Positions 54,396 through 64,000 of a stretch of DNA of 64,000 nt are shown here, in pieces. Numbering within the stretch: position 1 is the stretch's first letter; every line of letters starts with the position of its first letter. Source of the stretch: Methylobacterium tardum (GTDB lineage Bacteria > Pseudomonadota > Alphaproteobacteria > Rhizobiales > Beijerinckiaceae); the NCBI RefSeq assembly GCF_023546765.1, contig NZ_CP097484.1, positions 499,501-563,500 of the forward strand. The letters run 5' to 3'. Under the pieces are notes generated by a model. That model was not told the origin of the DNA. It saw only the letters and a list, made by a program, of their open reading frames with translations, and did no database searches. The position numbers and the translations under genes are program-made.

Positions 54396-54453
54396 GGCTC
54401 TCGGTCGGGTTCTCGGTGTCCGGACCGCGGGTGAACCCGAGCAGATCGGTCGG

Positions 54454-54840
54454 TCACGCCGCGCGGCTGATGAAGGCCTGCAGGGTCCGGACCAGGGTCG
54501 TCGGCTCGTAGGGCTTCGGGATGAACCGCGCGCCCTCCGGCATGTCGTTGGGCCCAGGGGTGCCCATGCCCGACACCACCAGCACCGGAATCGACGGCCA
54601 GCGATGCGCCACGAGGCGCGCGAGCGCGAAGCCGTCCATCGAGCCCTGCGGCATGTCGACATCCGTCATCAGGACGCCGACGTCGTCGCGGTTCTCCAGC
54701 ACCTTGAGGGCTTTGTCGGCGTGGCTCGCCTCCACCACGGTGAAGCCGGCATCCGCCAGGGTGTCCGAGGCCTCCATCAGCAGGAGGCCGTCATCTTCCA
54801 CCAGAAGCACCACGGGATGATCGGACGGGCTTTCTGACAT
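54454..54840 (-). CDS. Single-domain response regulator (receiver)
   Basis: 128 residues, only a receiver domain: VVLLVEDDGLLLMEASDTLA with the acidic pair, phospho-acceptor Asp in VLMTDVDMPQGSMDGF, Thr/Ser in VLVVSGMGTPG and Lys in RFIPKPYEPTTL. No output domain, so it works by protein contact, like CheY or the Rhizobiales CpdR/FixJ-like single receivers. No kinase is adjacent. It precedes metZ on the same strand by 58 bases. Confidence 0.88.
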   Translation of the reverse strand: MSESPSDHPVVLLVEDDGLLLMEASDTLADAGFTVVEASHADKALKVLENRDDVGVLMTDVDMPQGSMDGFALARLVAHRWPSIPVLVVSGMGTPGPNDMPEGARFIPKPYEPTTLVRTLQAFISRAA

Positions 54841-54926
54841 CGAACCTGCGGAGGTGAGTCTCAAATTCCGAAGCCCGCGCCGTATTCCTCCGGGGCTCCC
54901 CCGTCAAGGCGCGGGGCCCGGCTGCG

Positions 54927-55583
54927 TCAGGCTGCCTCTTCCCGCTTACCGAGGCGTTTATCGAGATAGGTATCCACCGTCTGGGTCAGCTCCTCGACCT
55001 TTCCGTCGAAGAAGTGGTTGGCGCCTTCGACCATCTGGTGCTCGATGATGACGCCCTTCTGGGTCTTCACCTTCTCGATCACCGGCATGACCTCGCGCGC
55101 GGGCGCGACCCGGTCCTCGGAACCGTGCACGAACAGGCCCGAGGACGGGCAGGGCGCCAGGAAGGTGAAGTCGTAGCGGTTCGCCATCGCGGCGATGGAG
55201 ATGAAGCCCTCGATCTCCGGCCGGCGCATCAGCAGCTGCATGCCGATCCACGAGCCGAACGACACGCCGGCGATCCAGCAGGACTTCGCCTCCGGATTGA
55301 CCGACTGCACCCAGTCGAGCGCGGCGGCCGCGTCCGACAGCTCACCGGTCCCGTGGTCGAACGAGCCCTGGCTCCGTCCGACCCCGCGAAAATTGAAGCG
55401 CAGGGCCGCGAAGCCGCGATTGGCGAACGTGTAGAAGAGGTTGTACACGATCTGATTGTTCATCGTACCCCCGAACTGGGGATGCGGATGAAGAATGATT
55501 GCGATCGGCGCTCCGCGCTTCTTGGGAGCTTGGTAGCGGCCTTCCAGGCGGCCAGCCGGGCCGGTGAAGATGACTTCGGGCAT
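54927..55583 (-). CDS. Alpha/beta hydrolase (dienelactone hydrolase-like)
   Basis: 218 residues. IAIILHPHPQFGGTMNNQIV, FRGVGRSQGSFDHGTGELSD and the nucleophile elbow WIAGVSFGSWIGMQLLMRRP are typical of a conserved bacterial hydrolase often located beside suf genes in alphaproteobacteria. The Asp is in FVHGSEDRVAPA and the His in EGANHFFDGKVEE. The start at 55583 opens MPEVIFTGPAGRLEGRYQAP. Substrate unknown. It is divergent from the suf operon across the double operator. Confidence 0.85.
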   Translation of the reverse strand: MPEVIFTGPAGRLEGRYQAPKKRGAPIAIILHPHPQFGGTMNNQIVYNLFYTFANRGFAALRFNFRGVGRSQGSFDHGTGELSDAAAALDWVQSVNPEAKSCWIAGVSFGSWIGMQLLMRRPEIEGFISIAAMANRYDFTFLAPCPSSGLFVHGSEDRVAPAREVMPVIEKVKTQKGVIIEHQMVEGANHFFDGKVEELTQTVDTYLDKRLGKREEAA

Positions 55584-55674
55584 CGCTCGTCTCTCACTCT
55601 CGAGAAACCGCGCCAGCGTTCGGCCCCATGGCGCAGCAGCCTTGACTCGTCGCGCGTCCACCATAAAAGCAGTC

Positions 55675-55708
55675 TTAGAACAGTTCTAGGCGATTAGAAC
55701 TGTTCTAA
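55675..55708. promoter_or_regulatory. Double palindromic operator upstream of the suf operon
   Basis: TAGAACAGTTCTA (55676-55688) and TAGAACTGTTCTA (55695-55707) are each near-perfect palindromes and are reverse complements of one another; together they make a 34-base inverted repeat with centres 19 bases apart. It lies 150-180 bases before the cysteine desulfurase start and about 95 before the divergent hydrolase start. An Rrf2-type Fe-S sensor (IscR-like) is the natural candidate, but no such gene is present in the window. Confidence 0.65.
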
Positions 55709-55855
55709 AGAAGCCGTCCGATGCGTCGCGATGGCTGCCACGCCGATCGAGCTTGGTCGGCGGTATCTCAGTCTCTCGGCGCGCCTTAGCACGGCGAGCC
55801 GGTGCGCGTGCAAGGAATTGTGACGCGCCGCAGCAGGGGTTTCAACGGAACGCGG

Positions 55856-57021
55856 ATGAGCCGGGCACGCGCCTATCTCGACTACAACGCCACCGCGCCG
55901 GTCCGTCCGGCCGTCGTGGAAGCCGTCGCGCGCGCGTTAGCCCTTCCCGGCAACCCGTCCTCGATCCATGCGGAAGGGCGTGCGGCCCGGGCCGCTCTGG
56001 AAGCCGCGCGCGCCCAGGTCGCCGCGCTCGTGAACGCGCGGCCCGAGCAGGTGATCTTCACGAGCGGCGGGACCGAGGCGGCGAACGCCGCACTGTCCGG
56101 CGCCCTGCGCCGTGACGGTCAGCCAGCCCCGACCCGCCTTCTTCACACGGCGACGGAGCATCCCGCGTGGCCGCAGGCCATCGATTCGCGGACGCGGCAG
56201 TGGACCAGTTGCCGGTGACCCGGGATGGCTTGATCGACCTCGCCGCCCTGGAGGTACGCCTCGCCGATCTGGCGGGGGAGCGTGTGCTTCTGTCGGTCCA
56301 TGCGGCCAACAACGAGACCGGCGCCGTGCAGCCGCTGTCCGACGTCGTCGCCTTGGCGCGGGCGCATGGCCGGACGCTTGTTCACAGCGATGCCGTGCAG
56401 GCGGCCGGCAAGATTCCCCTCGATATGGCGGCGCTCGGCCTCGATGCGATCACCCTGTCGGGCCACAAATTCGCGGCCCCGAAGGGCGTCGGCGTCCTGG
56501 TGCTGGCCGACGGCGTGACCCTGGAGAGCGCTTTCCTGCGCGGCGGCGGCCAGGAGCGCCGGCAGCGCTGCGGCACCGAGTGCCTGCCGGCGATCGTCGG
56601 CATGGGGGAGGCGGCCCGGATCGCGCGCGACACTCTCAACGGGGAGGCCGCCCGCCTCTCGGCGCTTCGCGACCGGATCGAGGCCGGCGTGCGAGCGCTG
56701 GCGCCCGACGCCGTGGTGTTCGCCGCCGGTGCCCCGCGCCTGCCCAACACCCTGAGTTTCTCGGTCCCGGGGCTCGACGCGCCCTCGGCCCTGATCGCCC
56801 TCGATCTCGCCGGCGTGGCGGTGTCGTCGGGCTCGGCCTGCTCGTCGGGCAAGGTCGCGCGCTCGGCGACGCTCATGGCGATGGGCGTGGATTCGATCTC
56901 GCCGGGGGCGCTGCGCGTCAGTCTCGGCTGGAACACGGTGGACGAGGAGGTGGCATGCTTCCTCGACGCCTTCGAACGGGCCTTGCAGCCCCTATATAGA
57001 CGGCGAGGACAGGCGGCCTGA
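55856..57021 (+). CDS. Cysteine desulfurase, NifS/IscS-like (frame broken at about 56167)
   Basis: PLP enzyme that takes sulfur from cysteine for Fe-S clusters. YLDYNATAPVRPAVVEAVAR, LPGNPSSIHAEGRAARAALE and IFTSGGTEAANAALSGALRR are in the first frame, ending near HTATEHPA. One added G at 56165-56167 joins it to VAAGHRFADAAVDQLPVTRD. The second frame has HAANNETGAVQPLSDVVALA, the PLP Lys in ITLSGHKFAAPKGVGVLVLA and the catalytic Cys loop VSSGSACSSGKVARSATLMA. Repaired length is 388. It opens the suf operon and is a group I enzyme distinct from SufS at the other end. Confidence 0.9.
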
Positions 57022-57089
57022 GCGCCGCATCCCCGCTATCCGACAGACGCTTCCCGGTCCTTGACGCCGGCGATGCCTAGGAGACGCTG

Positions 57090-58559
<1,470 letters not shown>

Positions 58560-58582
58560 GGGCCCTCAACGGGTGTGTGCAT

Positions 58583-58693
58583 CCTCCCCCCCCTTGCGGG
58601 GAGGGGCAGGGGTGGGGGTGGTGCCGGATAAAGTGCGGCGCTGCCTTCTGCTCCACCCCCATCTCCGGCTCCTTCCCGCGAGGGGGAGGAGAG
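58583..58693 (+). repeat. MITE-like repeat copy 1, inside the suf operon
   Basis: About 110 bases beginning CCTCCCCCCCCTTGCGGGGA and ending GAGGGGGAGGAGAG; the ends are inverted repeats. It matches the copy at 60882-60990 in reverse orientation at roughly four of five positions by eye. It lies between sufB and sufC and could form a large hairpin in the transcript. Confidence 0.7.
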
Positions 58694-58782
58694 CGCGTCG
58701 CGCTTCGTCACGCCAGGGTGCGTGAGCAGCGAGGCCTCGGGGGCAGGGGACAATCAGCGAATTCGAACAGGACTACCAAGAC

Positions 58783-59535
<753 letters not shown>

Positions 59536-59538
59536 ACC

Positions 59539-60859
59539 ATGGCCGACGTCACCAACCTCCGCTCCCGCCGAGGCCGGCCTGTCGAAGCTGTTCGAGTCGG
59601 CCCGCCAGAGCTTCGCCAGCGACGCGACGATCGCCCGCGAGGAGGCGTTCCGCTTCTTCGAGGCGACCGGCCTGCCGAGCCGCCGGGTCGAGGCGTTCAA
59701 GTATACGGACCTGCGCGCCGCCATCACCGAGGCGGCCCCCCCGGCCGAGGCGCCGAGCCTTGAGGCCGCCAAGGCCGCCGTGGCGCAGGCCACCGGCTTC
59801 GGCGGGATCGAGGCCGCGCGCCTGACCTTCGTGAACGGCCATCTCGTCCGCGAGCTGTCCGACCTCGACAGCCTGCCGGACGGCGTCCGCGTCGTGCCGC
59901 TCAACGAGGCGCTGACCCAGGGCGACACCGCCCTGAAGCAGCTCGCTCCGGTGCCCCAGGCGCGCGAGAACCCGGTCTACCAGCTGAACACCGCCTTCCT
60001 GGCGGACGGCGCAGTCATCGCGGTCGCCCCCGGCGCGAAGCCGGTCCGGCCGGTCCATCTCCGCTTCGTCGGCTCGGGCGACGCGCCGTTCTCGACGGCC
60101 ACGCGCGTCCTCGTGCAACTCGGCGAAGGAGCGGAATTCGCCCTTCTGGAGAGCCATGAAGGTCCGGACGGCCTCACCTGTCAGCCGAACGACGCCCTCG
60201 ACGTGGTGGTCGGCCCGCGGGCCGTCTTCCGGCATACCCGCCTCAACAAGGAGGGCGACGCCACGATCGCGCTCTCGACCCTGTCGTTGAAGGTCGAGGC
60301 CGAGGGTCAGGTCGAGACCGTGAACCTCGTGACCGGGGCGGTGCTGTCGCGCCACCAGATCTACGTCCACGTCGCCGGCGACGACACCAACGTCGTGGTG
60401 AACGGTGCGGCGATGCTGCGGAACGGCCAGCTCGCCGATTCGACGCTGCTCGCCGACCACGCCGCGGTCGGCGGCGTCGGCCGCGAGCAGTTCAAGTGGA
60501 TCATCGACGGCGACGCCACGGGCGTGTTCCAGGGCAAGATCATCGTCCGCCAGGTCGCCCAGAAGACCGACGGCAAGATGAAGTCCGACTGCCTCCTCCT
60601 CACCGACGAGGGGCAGATGATGAACAAGCCGGAGCTGGAGATCTTCGCCGACGACGTTGCGTGCGGCCACGGGGCCACCTGCGGCGCACCGGACCCGGAC
60701 CTGCTGTTCTACCTGATGGCCCGCGGCCTGCCGCGTCCCGTCGCGGAGAGCCTGCTGGTCCAGGCCTTCGTGGGCGAGGCTGTCGAGTCCGTCACGCACG
60801 AGGGCGCCCGCGCGGCGCTGATCGGCGAGATCGAGGCCTGGCTGAGGGCGCGGGGCTAG
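59539..60859 (+). CDS. sufD: Fe-S cluster assembly subunit SufD (frame broken at 59561-59568)
   Basis: Partner of SufB in the scaffold. The ATG at 59539 opens MADVTNLR, after which the frame is wrong. Removing one base around 59561-59568 (GCTCCCG) gives PAEAGLSKLFESARQSFASD and EEAFRFFEATGLPSRRVEAF-KYTDLRAA, the usual SufD N-terminus, and continues in frame to 60859. Later pieces are HQIYVHVAGDDTNVVVNGAA, FQGKIIVRQVAQKTDGKM and EIFADDVACGHGATCGAPDP, the conserved SufD core. Repaired length is 439. Without repair an annotator would start at 59780 and lose about 80 residues. Confidence 0.92.
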
Positions 60860-60881
60860 CGTCCACATTTCGCGACGCACT

Positions 60882-60990
60882 CTCCTCCCCCTTGTGGGGA
60901 GGAGCCGGAGTTGGGGGTGGTGCAGAAGGCACCGCGGCGCTCGATCCTGAACCACCCCCACCCCTGCCCCCTCCCCGCAAGGGGGAGGGG
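60882..60990 (-). repeat. MITE-like repeat copy 2, inside the suf operon
   Basis: Begins CTCCTCCCCCTTGTGGGGAG and ends CCGCAAGGGGGAGGGG. It is the inverted counterpart of the copy at 58583-58693. It lies between sufD and sufS and, being in opposite orientation, could pair with the first copy across sufC-sufD in the mRNA or act as a recombination site. Confidence 0.7.
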
Positions 60991-61033
60991 ACTCCGTCCT
61001 TCCGGAAGGAGGGCGCTCTGTGAGTGAGAAGCG

Positions 61034-62278
61034 ATGAACGCACCCGTCCTCACCCCCACCTACGATGTCGAGGTGATCCGGAAGGATTTTCCGATCCTGA
61101 GCCAGCAGGTCTATGGCAAACCGCTCGTCTACCTGGACAACGCCGCCTCGGCGCAGAAGCCGCGTCAGGTGATCGACGCCATGGTCTCCTGCATGGAGAC
61201 CGGCTATGCCAACGTCCATCGCGGCCTGCACTACATGGCGAACGCCGCCACCGAGGGGTTCGAGGGCGCCCGCGAAACGACGCGCCAGTTCCTCAACGCC
61301 GCCTCGACCGACGAGATCATCTTCACCCGCAACGCCACCGAGGCCTACAACCTCGTGGCCTCGTCGATGGGCTGGGCCGGTCTGATCGGGGAGGGGGACG
61401 AGATCATCCTCTCGATCATGGAGCATCACTCCAACATCGTGCCCTGGCACTTCCTGCGCGAGCGCCGCGGCGCCGTGATCAAGTGGGCACCGGTGGACGA
61501 CGACGGCAACTTCCTGGTCGAGGAGTACGAGAAGCTGTTCTCGCCCCGGACCAAGATGGTGGCGATCACCCACATGTCGAACGTGCTGGGCACCGTGACC
61601 CCCGCCGCGGAGATCGTCCGCATCGCCCATGCCCACGGCGTGCCGGTCCTGCTCGACGGTGCGCAGAGCGCGGTGCATCAACCGGTCGACGTGCAGGCGC
61701 TCGACTGCGACTTCTTCGTCTTCACCGGCCACAAGGTCTACGGCCCCACCGGGATCGGCGTGCTCTACGGCAAGAAGGAATGGCTGGAGCGTCTGCCGCC
61801 CTATCAGGGCGGCGGCGAGATGATCCGTACGGTGAGCGAGGACGCGATCACCTACAACGATCCGCCGCACCGGTTCGAGGCCGGCACCCCGGCCATCATC
61901 GAGGCGGTCGGCCTCGGCGCGGCGCTCGAATACATGATGACTCTCGGACGCGAGGCGATCGCCGCCCACGAGGCGAAGCTCACGGCCTACGCGCAGCAGC
62001 GGCTCGGGGCGATGAACGCGCTGCGGCTGATCGGCACCGCCCCGGGCAAGGGCGGCGTGATCGCCTTCGAGATGAAGGGGGCGCATGCCCACGACATCGC
62101 CACCGTGATCGACCGACAGGGCGTCGCGGTGCGGGCCGGGACCCACTGCGCCATGCCGCTGCTCAAGCGTTTCGGCGTGACCTCGACCTGCCGCGCCTCG
62201 TTCGGCCTCTACAACACGACGGCCGAGATCGATGCCCTTGCCGAGGCGCTTGGCAGGGCGGAAATGCTGTTTACCTGA
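61034..62278 (+). CDS. sufS: Cysteine desulfurase SufS
   Basis: 414-residue group II cysteine desulfurase. YLDNAASAQKPRQVIDAMVS, NVHRGLHYMANAATEGFEGA, IIFTRNATEAYNLVASSMGW, the PLP Lys in FFVFTGHKVYGPTGIGVLYG and the active Cys in VRAGTHCAMPLLKRFGVTST are all present. Group II enzymes usually need SufE or SufU to accept sulfur, but neither is in the window. Frame intact. sufT follows after 51 bases. Confidence 0.95.
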   Translation: MNAPVLTPTYDVEVIRKDFPILSQQVYGKPLVYLDNAASAQKPRQVIDAMVSCMETGYANVHRGLHYMANAATEGFEGARETTRQFLNAASTDEIIFTRNATEAYNLVASSMGWAGLIGEGDEIILSIMEHHSNIVPWHFLRERRGAVIKWAPVDDDGNFLVEEYEKLFSPRTKMVAITHMSNVLGTVTPAAEIVRIAHAHGVPVLLDGAQSAVHQPVDVQALDCDFFVFTGHKVYGPTGIGVLYGKKEWLERLPPYQGGGEMIRTVSEDAITYNDPPHRFEAGTPAIIEAVGLGAALEYMMTLGREAIAAHEAKLTAYAQQRLGAMNALRLIGTAPGKGGVIAFEMKGAHAHDIATVIDRQGVAVRAGTHCAMPLLKRFGVTSTCRASFGLYNTTAEIDALAEALGRAEMLFT

Positions 62279-62329
62279 TAGTCTGGTTGAAGCTGGTCCC
62301 GCCCGCGCGGGCCCGCGGAGAGTGAAGCG

Positions 62330-62713
62330 ATGACCACCGACGCCACCATCACCGGCGGCATGAATGCCCCCGCAGTCGCCGCAGCTTCGGCGATCCCGCC
62401 GGCGGAACTGGACCGCCTGACGGACGACATCGTCGCGGCGCTGAAGAGCGTCTACGATCCGGAGATTCCGGCCGACATCTACGAGCTCGGCCTGATCTAC
62501 AAGGTCGACATCGACGACGACCGCAAGGTCGCCATCGACATGACGCTCACGGCGCCGGGCTGCCCGGTGGCGGGCGAGATGCCCGGCTGGGTCGAGAACG
62601 CCGTAGGCGCCGTGCCGGGTGTCCAGTCGTGTTCGGTGACGATGGTGTTCGATCCGCCGTGGGATCAGAGCCGCATGTCGGACGAGGCGCGCGTCGCCCT
62701 CGACATGTGGTAG
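62330..62713 (+). CDS. sufT: SUF system protein SufT (DUF59/MIP18 family)
   Basis: 127 residues. AALKSVYDPEIPADIYELGL with YKVDIDDDRKVAIDMTLTAP and the conserved Cys in GCPVAGEMPGWVENAVGAVP are the DUF59/MIP18 pattern; FDPPWDQSRMSDEARVALDM is the SufT C-terminus. It helps mature Fe-S proteins. It ends the visible suf operon; no sufA/hesB gene follows, which is unusual. Confidence 0.9.
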   Translation: MTTDATITGGMNAPAVAAASAIPPAELDRLTDDIVAALKSVYDPEIPADIYELGLIYKVDIDDDRKVAIDMTLTAPGCPVAGEMPGWVENAVGAVPGVQSCSVTMVFDPPWDQSRMSDEARVALDMW

Positions 62714-63025
62714 GCCGGCCTGGGGGATCCGACGGCCCGGGTGGAGATCCTCGATGTCGGCGAGGGCGAGCCGGGCCGCGATCTCTGGAAGATCGCTGGG
62801 GACGAGCGTGGTCTCATAGGGCTCGGCCTCCGGGGCGTCGCCCGGGCGCATGTCCAGCGCGATGCGAAGACGCCGCGCTTCTTCAAGCAGGAGGCAGCGG
62901 CTGATCGACCAGGCTACGGCCCTGACGGACCGATGAGCGTCGAGATTCGCCTCGCGCAAGTCGAGCCAGCTGAAACGGAAAGTGTCGTGGCCGTGTAATA
63001 GGAGGCAGGACTGAATCAGTCCCAC
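62714..63025 (-). CDS. Possible hypothetical protein, convergent with sufT (end uncertain)
   Basis: From an ATG at 63025 the minus strand reads FRFSWLDLREANLDAHRSVR, LEEARRLRIALDMRPGDAPE and LPEIAARLALADIEDLHPG, which looks like genuine protein with GC-rich third positions. The open frame then continues antisense through sufT and most of the suf operon without a stop, so the true end is not visible; I stop the annotation at sufT. It may be one more gene with a frame error near its end. No family recognised. Confidence 0.35.
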
Positions 63026-63154
63026 GTGCGCACTGACACGTCCACGATCGCCTACGGCAATCTACGTAGCCGTTAAGGCCGCGGTAACCATGCCCGCGCA
63101 GATCGGATCGGCCGCCTTCGTTGCGGTCTCCCTCGGCACGGTTGGTGAAAGCGG

Positions 63155-63493
63155 ATGGCTTCGGGCTACGTCGTCGCGGCATTCCTGGAAATGGCCGGAC
63201 TCATCGGCCTCGTGATCGCGGCCATCAGAATGCGGGCGGAACGACGGGCGAAGGCCGCCGAGCTCCGCGGGTTCCTCCGCTCCGGACAGAGCTCATCCTC
63301 CAATCTCGGCGTCGTAGAACCGCGCCGGACGGCCCTGTTCGGTCCGCGCCTGAGCGCCATCCCGGTCGTGCCGAGCCGCGGTCACGCCAGACCGCAACGG
63401 GACTCCGCCGCCCGCTCGGCTCTCGGCCGCGCAATCATCCGTACCGCTCACAGGGTCAGCCCCGATCTCACCGCCCCCATCAGCGCAGGATGA
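63155..63493 (+). CDS. Hypothetical 112-residue protein with N-terminal membrane helix
   Basis: The ATG at 63155 opens MASGYVVAAFLEMAGLIGLV, a transmembrane helix, followed by a basic, Ser/Arg-rich cytoplasmic part (RMRAERRAKAAELRGFLRSG). No family recognised. Its 3' end overlaps the end of a micro-ORF on the other strand by about 14 bases, so one of the two may be wrong or the true stop may differ. Confidence 0.4.
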   Translation: MASGYVVAAFLEMAGLIGLVIAAIRMRAERRAKAAELRGFLRSGQSSSSNLGVVEPRRTALFGPRLSAIPVVPSRGHARPQRDSAARSALGRAIIRTAHRVSPDLTAPISAG

Positions 63494-63569
63494 TGTCGAG
63501 CCCGCTGCCGCACAGGACGACGGCGCTGAGCGTGAACATGAACTTCAGATCTTCGAAGCGGGCGCTCAT
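63480..63569 (-). CDS. Micro-protein, 29 residues
   Basis: ATG at 63569 preceded by GAGAGGATAGATC, a good ribosome-binding site. Product MSARFEDLKFMFTLSAVVL, then CGSGLDIILR: short amphipathic start and one hydrophobic stretch. No family recognised. The upstream sequence (63570-63680) is AT-richer than the genes, as expected of promoters. Confidence 0.45.
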   Translation of the reverse strand: MSARFEDLKFMFTLSAVVLCGSGLDIILR

Positions 63570-63804
63570 GATCTATCCTCTCGCGTTCGTCGGCTTCGTC
63601 GCCGCTCGATGAAAGATTATCAGCGCATTAACGGATTTTCCGCGAGTCCTTTCAGCTTCCGTTAGGGATTTACGAGCGGTTTCCATTCAGTAAGGTTAGC
63701 CGTTCGTTAATTGCGCCCGGCGCCGACAAACCGTTCTCGATGCCGCCGAGGCTCGCCGAAGCGCAGCGGGGCACCGGCGCCCACCCTCCGGAGGTACGCT
63801 CCTC

Positions 63805-64000
63805 ATGCTGCAGCAACGGACGGGTCCGGTCCGGCGCGCGGTCGACTGGATGTTCCGCGACCGCACCACCGGCACGATCACCATTGCGCAATGGCCGAAC
63901 CTGCCGCTTTGGCTTTTCGGCGGCCTCAGCGTGGGCGCGTGGCTGGGTCGGGATTCCGAAGCGCTCGCCTCTCGGTTGTCGTTCGCCGCAGACGTCGCTT
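63805..64000 (+). CDS. Hypothetical protein, cut by the window end
   Basis: GGAGG at 63790 precedes an ATG at 63805. The visible 65 residues read MLQQRTGPVRRAVDWMFRDR, TTGTITIAQWPNLPLWLFGG and then a hydrophobic stretch (LSVGAWLG), so a small membrane protein is likely. The W-x-F-x-x-R-x-T-G-x-I-T-x-A-Q-x-P-N-x-P-L-W pattern looks like a conserved family but I cannot name it. The 3' end lies outside the window. Confidence 0.6.
   Translation, partial: MLQQRTGPVRRAVDWMFRDRTTGTITIAQWPNLPLWLFGGLSVGAWLGRDSEALASRLSFAADVA

Noticed and set aside
54396..54453. SAM-II type riboswitch upstream of metZ
   Set aside because: Such elements precede met genes in some alphaproteobacteria, but only 58 bases separate metZ from the upstream gene and I could not find the pseudoknot pattern.
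55675..55708. LexA/SOS box in the suf upstream palindromes
   Set aside because: The alphaproteobacterial LexA box is a direct repeat GTTC-N7-GTTC; here the GAAC and GTTC words are inverted with other spacing, and the flanking genes are not SOS genes.
59549..63025. 1158-codon open frame antisense to the suf operon
   Set aside because: It mirrors the codon structure of sufD, sufS and sufT, whose protein motifs are unmistakable. Long antisense frames are common in GC-rich coding DNA. Only its first ~100 codons, outside sufT, are kept as a doubtful gene.

Overview
The window looks like chromosomal DNA of a GC-rich alphaproteobacterium, most likely Methylobacterium/Methylorubrum or a close Rhizobiales relative. 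This is inference from protein character, Rhizobiales-type dispersed repeats, many small DUF6894 and Rmf-like proteins and gene order; no 16S or methanol dehydrogenase gene is present to prove it. There is no prophage, insertion sequence, CRISPR array or obvious island. It is mostly housekeeping and metabolic DNA with some accessory patches.

Layout. 1-1435: end of phoU and phoB (phosphate control). 1612-7296: a DsbD-like reductase, an aminopeptidase P and prmA, with small Rmf-like and hypothetical genes. 8196-11815: modA, modB and modC (molybdate uptake), with a glutathione S-transferase gene lying in reverse between modB and modC. 11843-13152: a micro-protein and a DUF1348-tetR pair under a perfect 30-bp palindrome. 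13180-17389 (minus strand): M20 amidohydrolase, FemAB-like GNAT, LprI-like protein, GDPD and RidA. 17662-21329: argD, argF, hslO. 21501-24262: a secreted repeat protein and a possible glycosyltransferase. 24319-27241: a MocR regulator divergent from a paiB-GNAT pair. 27617-33572: DUF2157 and GDYXXLXY membrane proteins, a GMC oxidoreductase paired with an alpha/beta hydrolase-gluconate dehydrogenase subunit 3 fusion, and a GNAT. 33587-38493: xseA and two MFS transporters. 38493-41064: small proteins, a cytochrome c and an OhrR-like regulator. 41196-44496: xerD-like gene, aroK, aroB and tRNA-Thr. 44983-49179: a seven-gene Mrp-type cation/proton antiporter operon. 49330-55583: Nudix, IlvD/Edd dehydratase, thiolase, metZ, a receiver protein and a hydrolase. 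55856-62713: the suf Fe-S assembly operon (cysteine desulfurase, sufB, sufC, sufD, sufS, sufT) behind a double palindromic operator. The end holds small hypotheticals and one gene cut by the window edge.

The strongest overall signal is technical. Ten recognisable proteins are broken by one single-base indel each, and an eleventh (the GNAT at 14338) probably is; most look like one base missing from a short G or C run. Affected genes include core ones (modC, metZ, the suf desulfurase, sufD). The lengths return to multiples of three when one base is restored, so I read these as sequence errors rather than decay and annotate each as one full-length gene with the break point given.

Three families of dispersed palindromic repeats sit between genes, including two inverted copies of a ~110-bp MITE-like element inside the suf operon. 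Biologically most interesting are the hydrolase-subunit 3 fusion with its GMC partner, the two operator palindromes (tetR and suf), the secreted protein with a four-fold repeat, and the Rmf-like mini-proteins, one of which is translationally coupled to a transporter.
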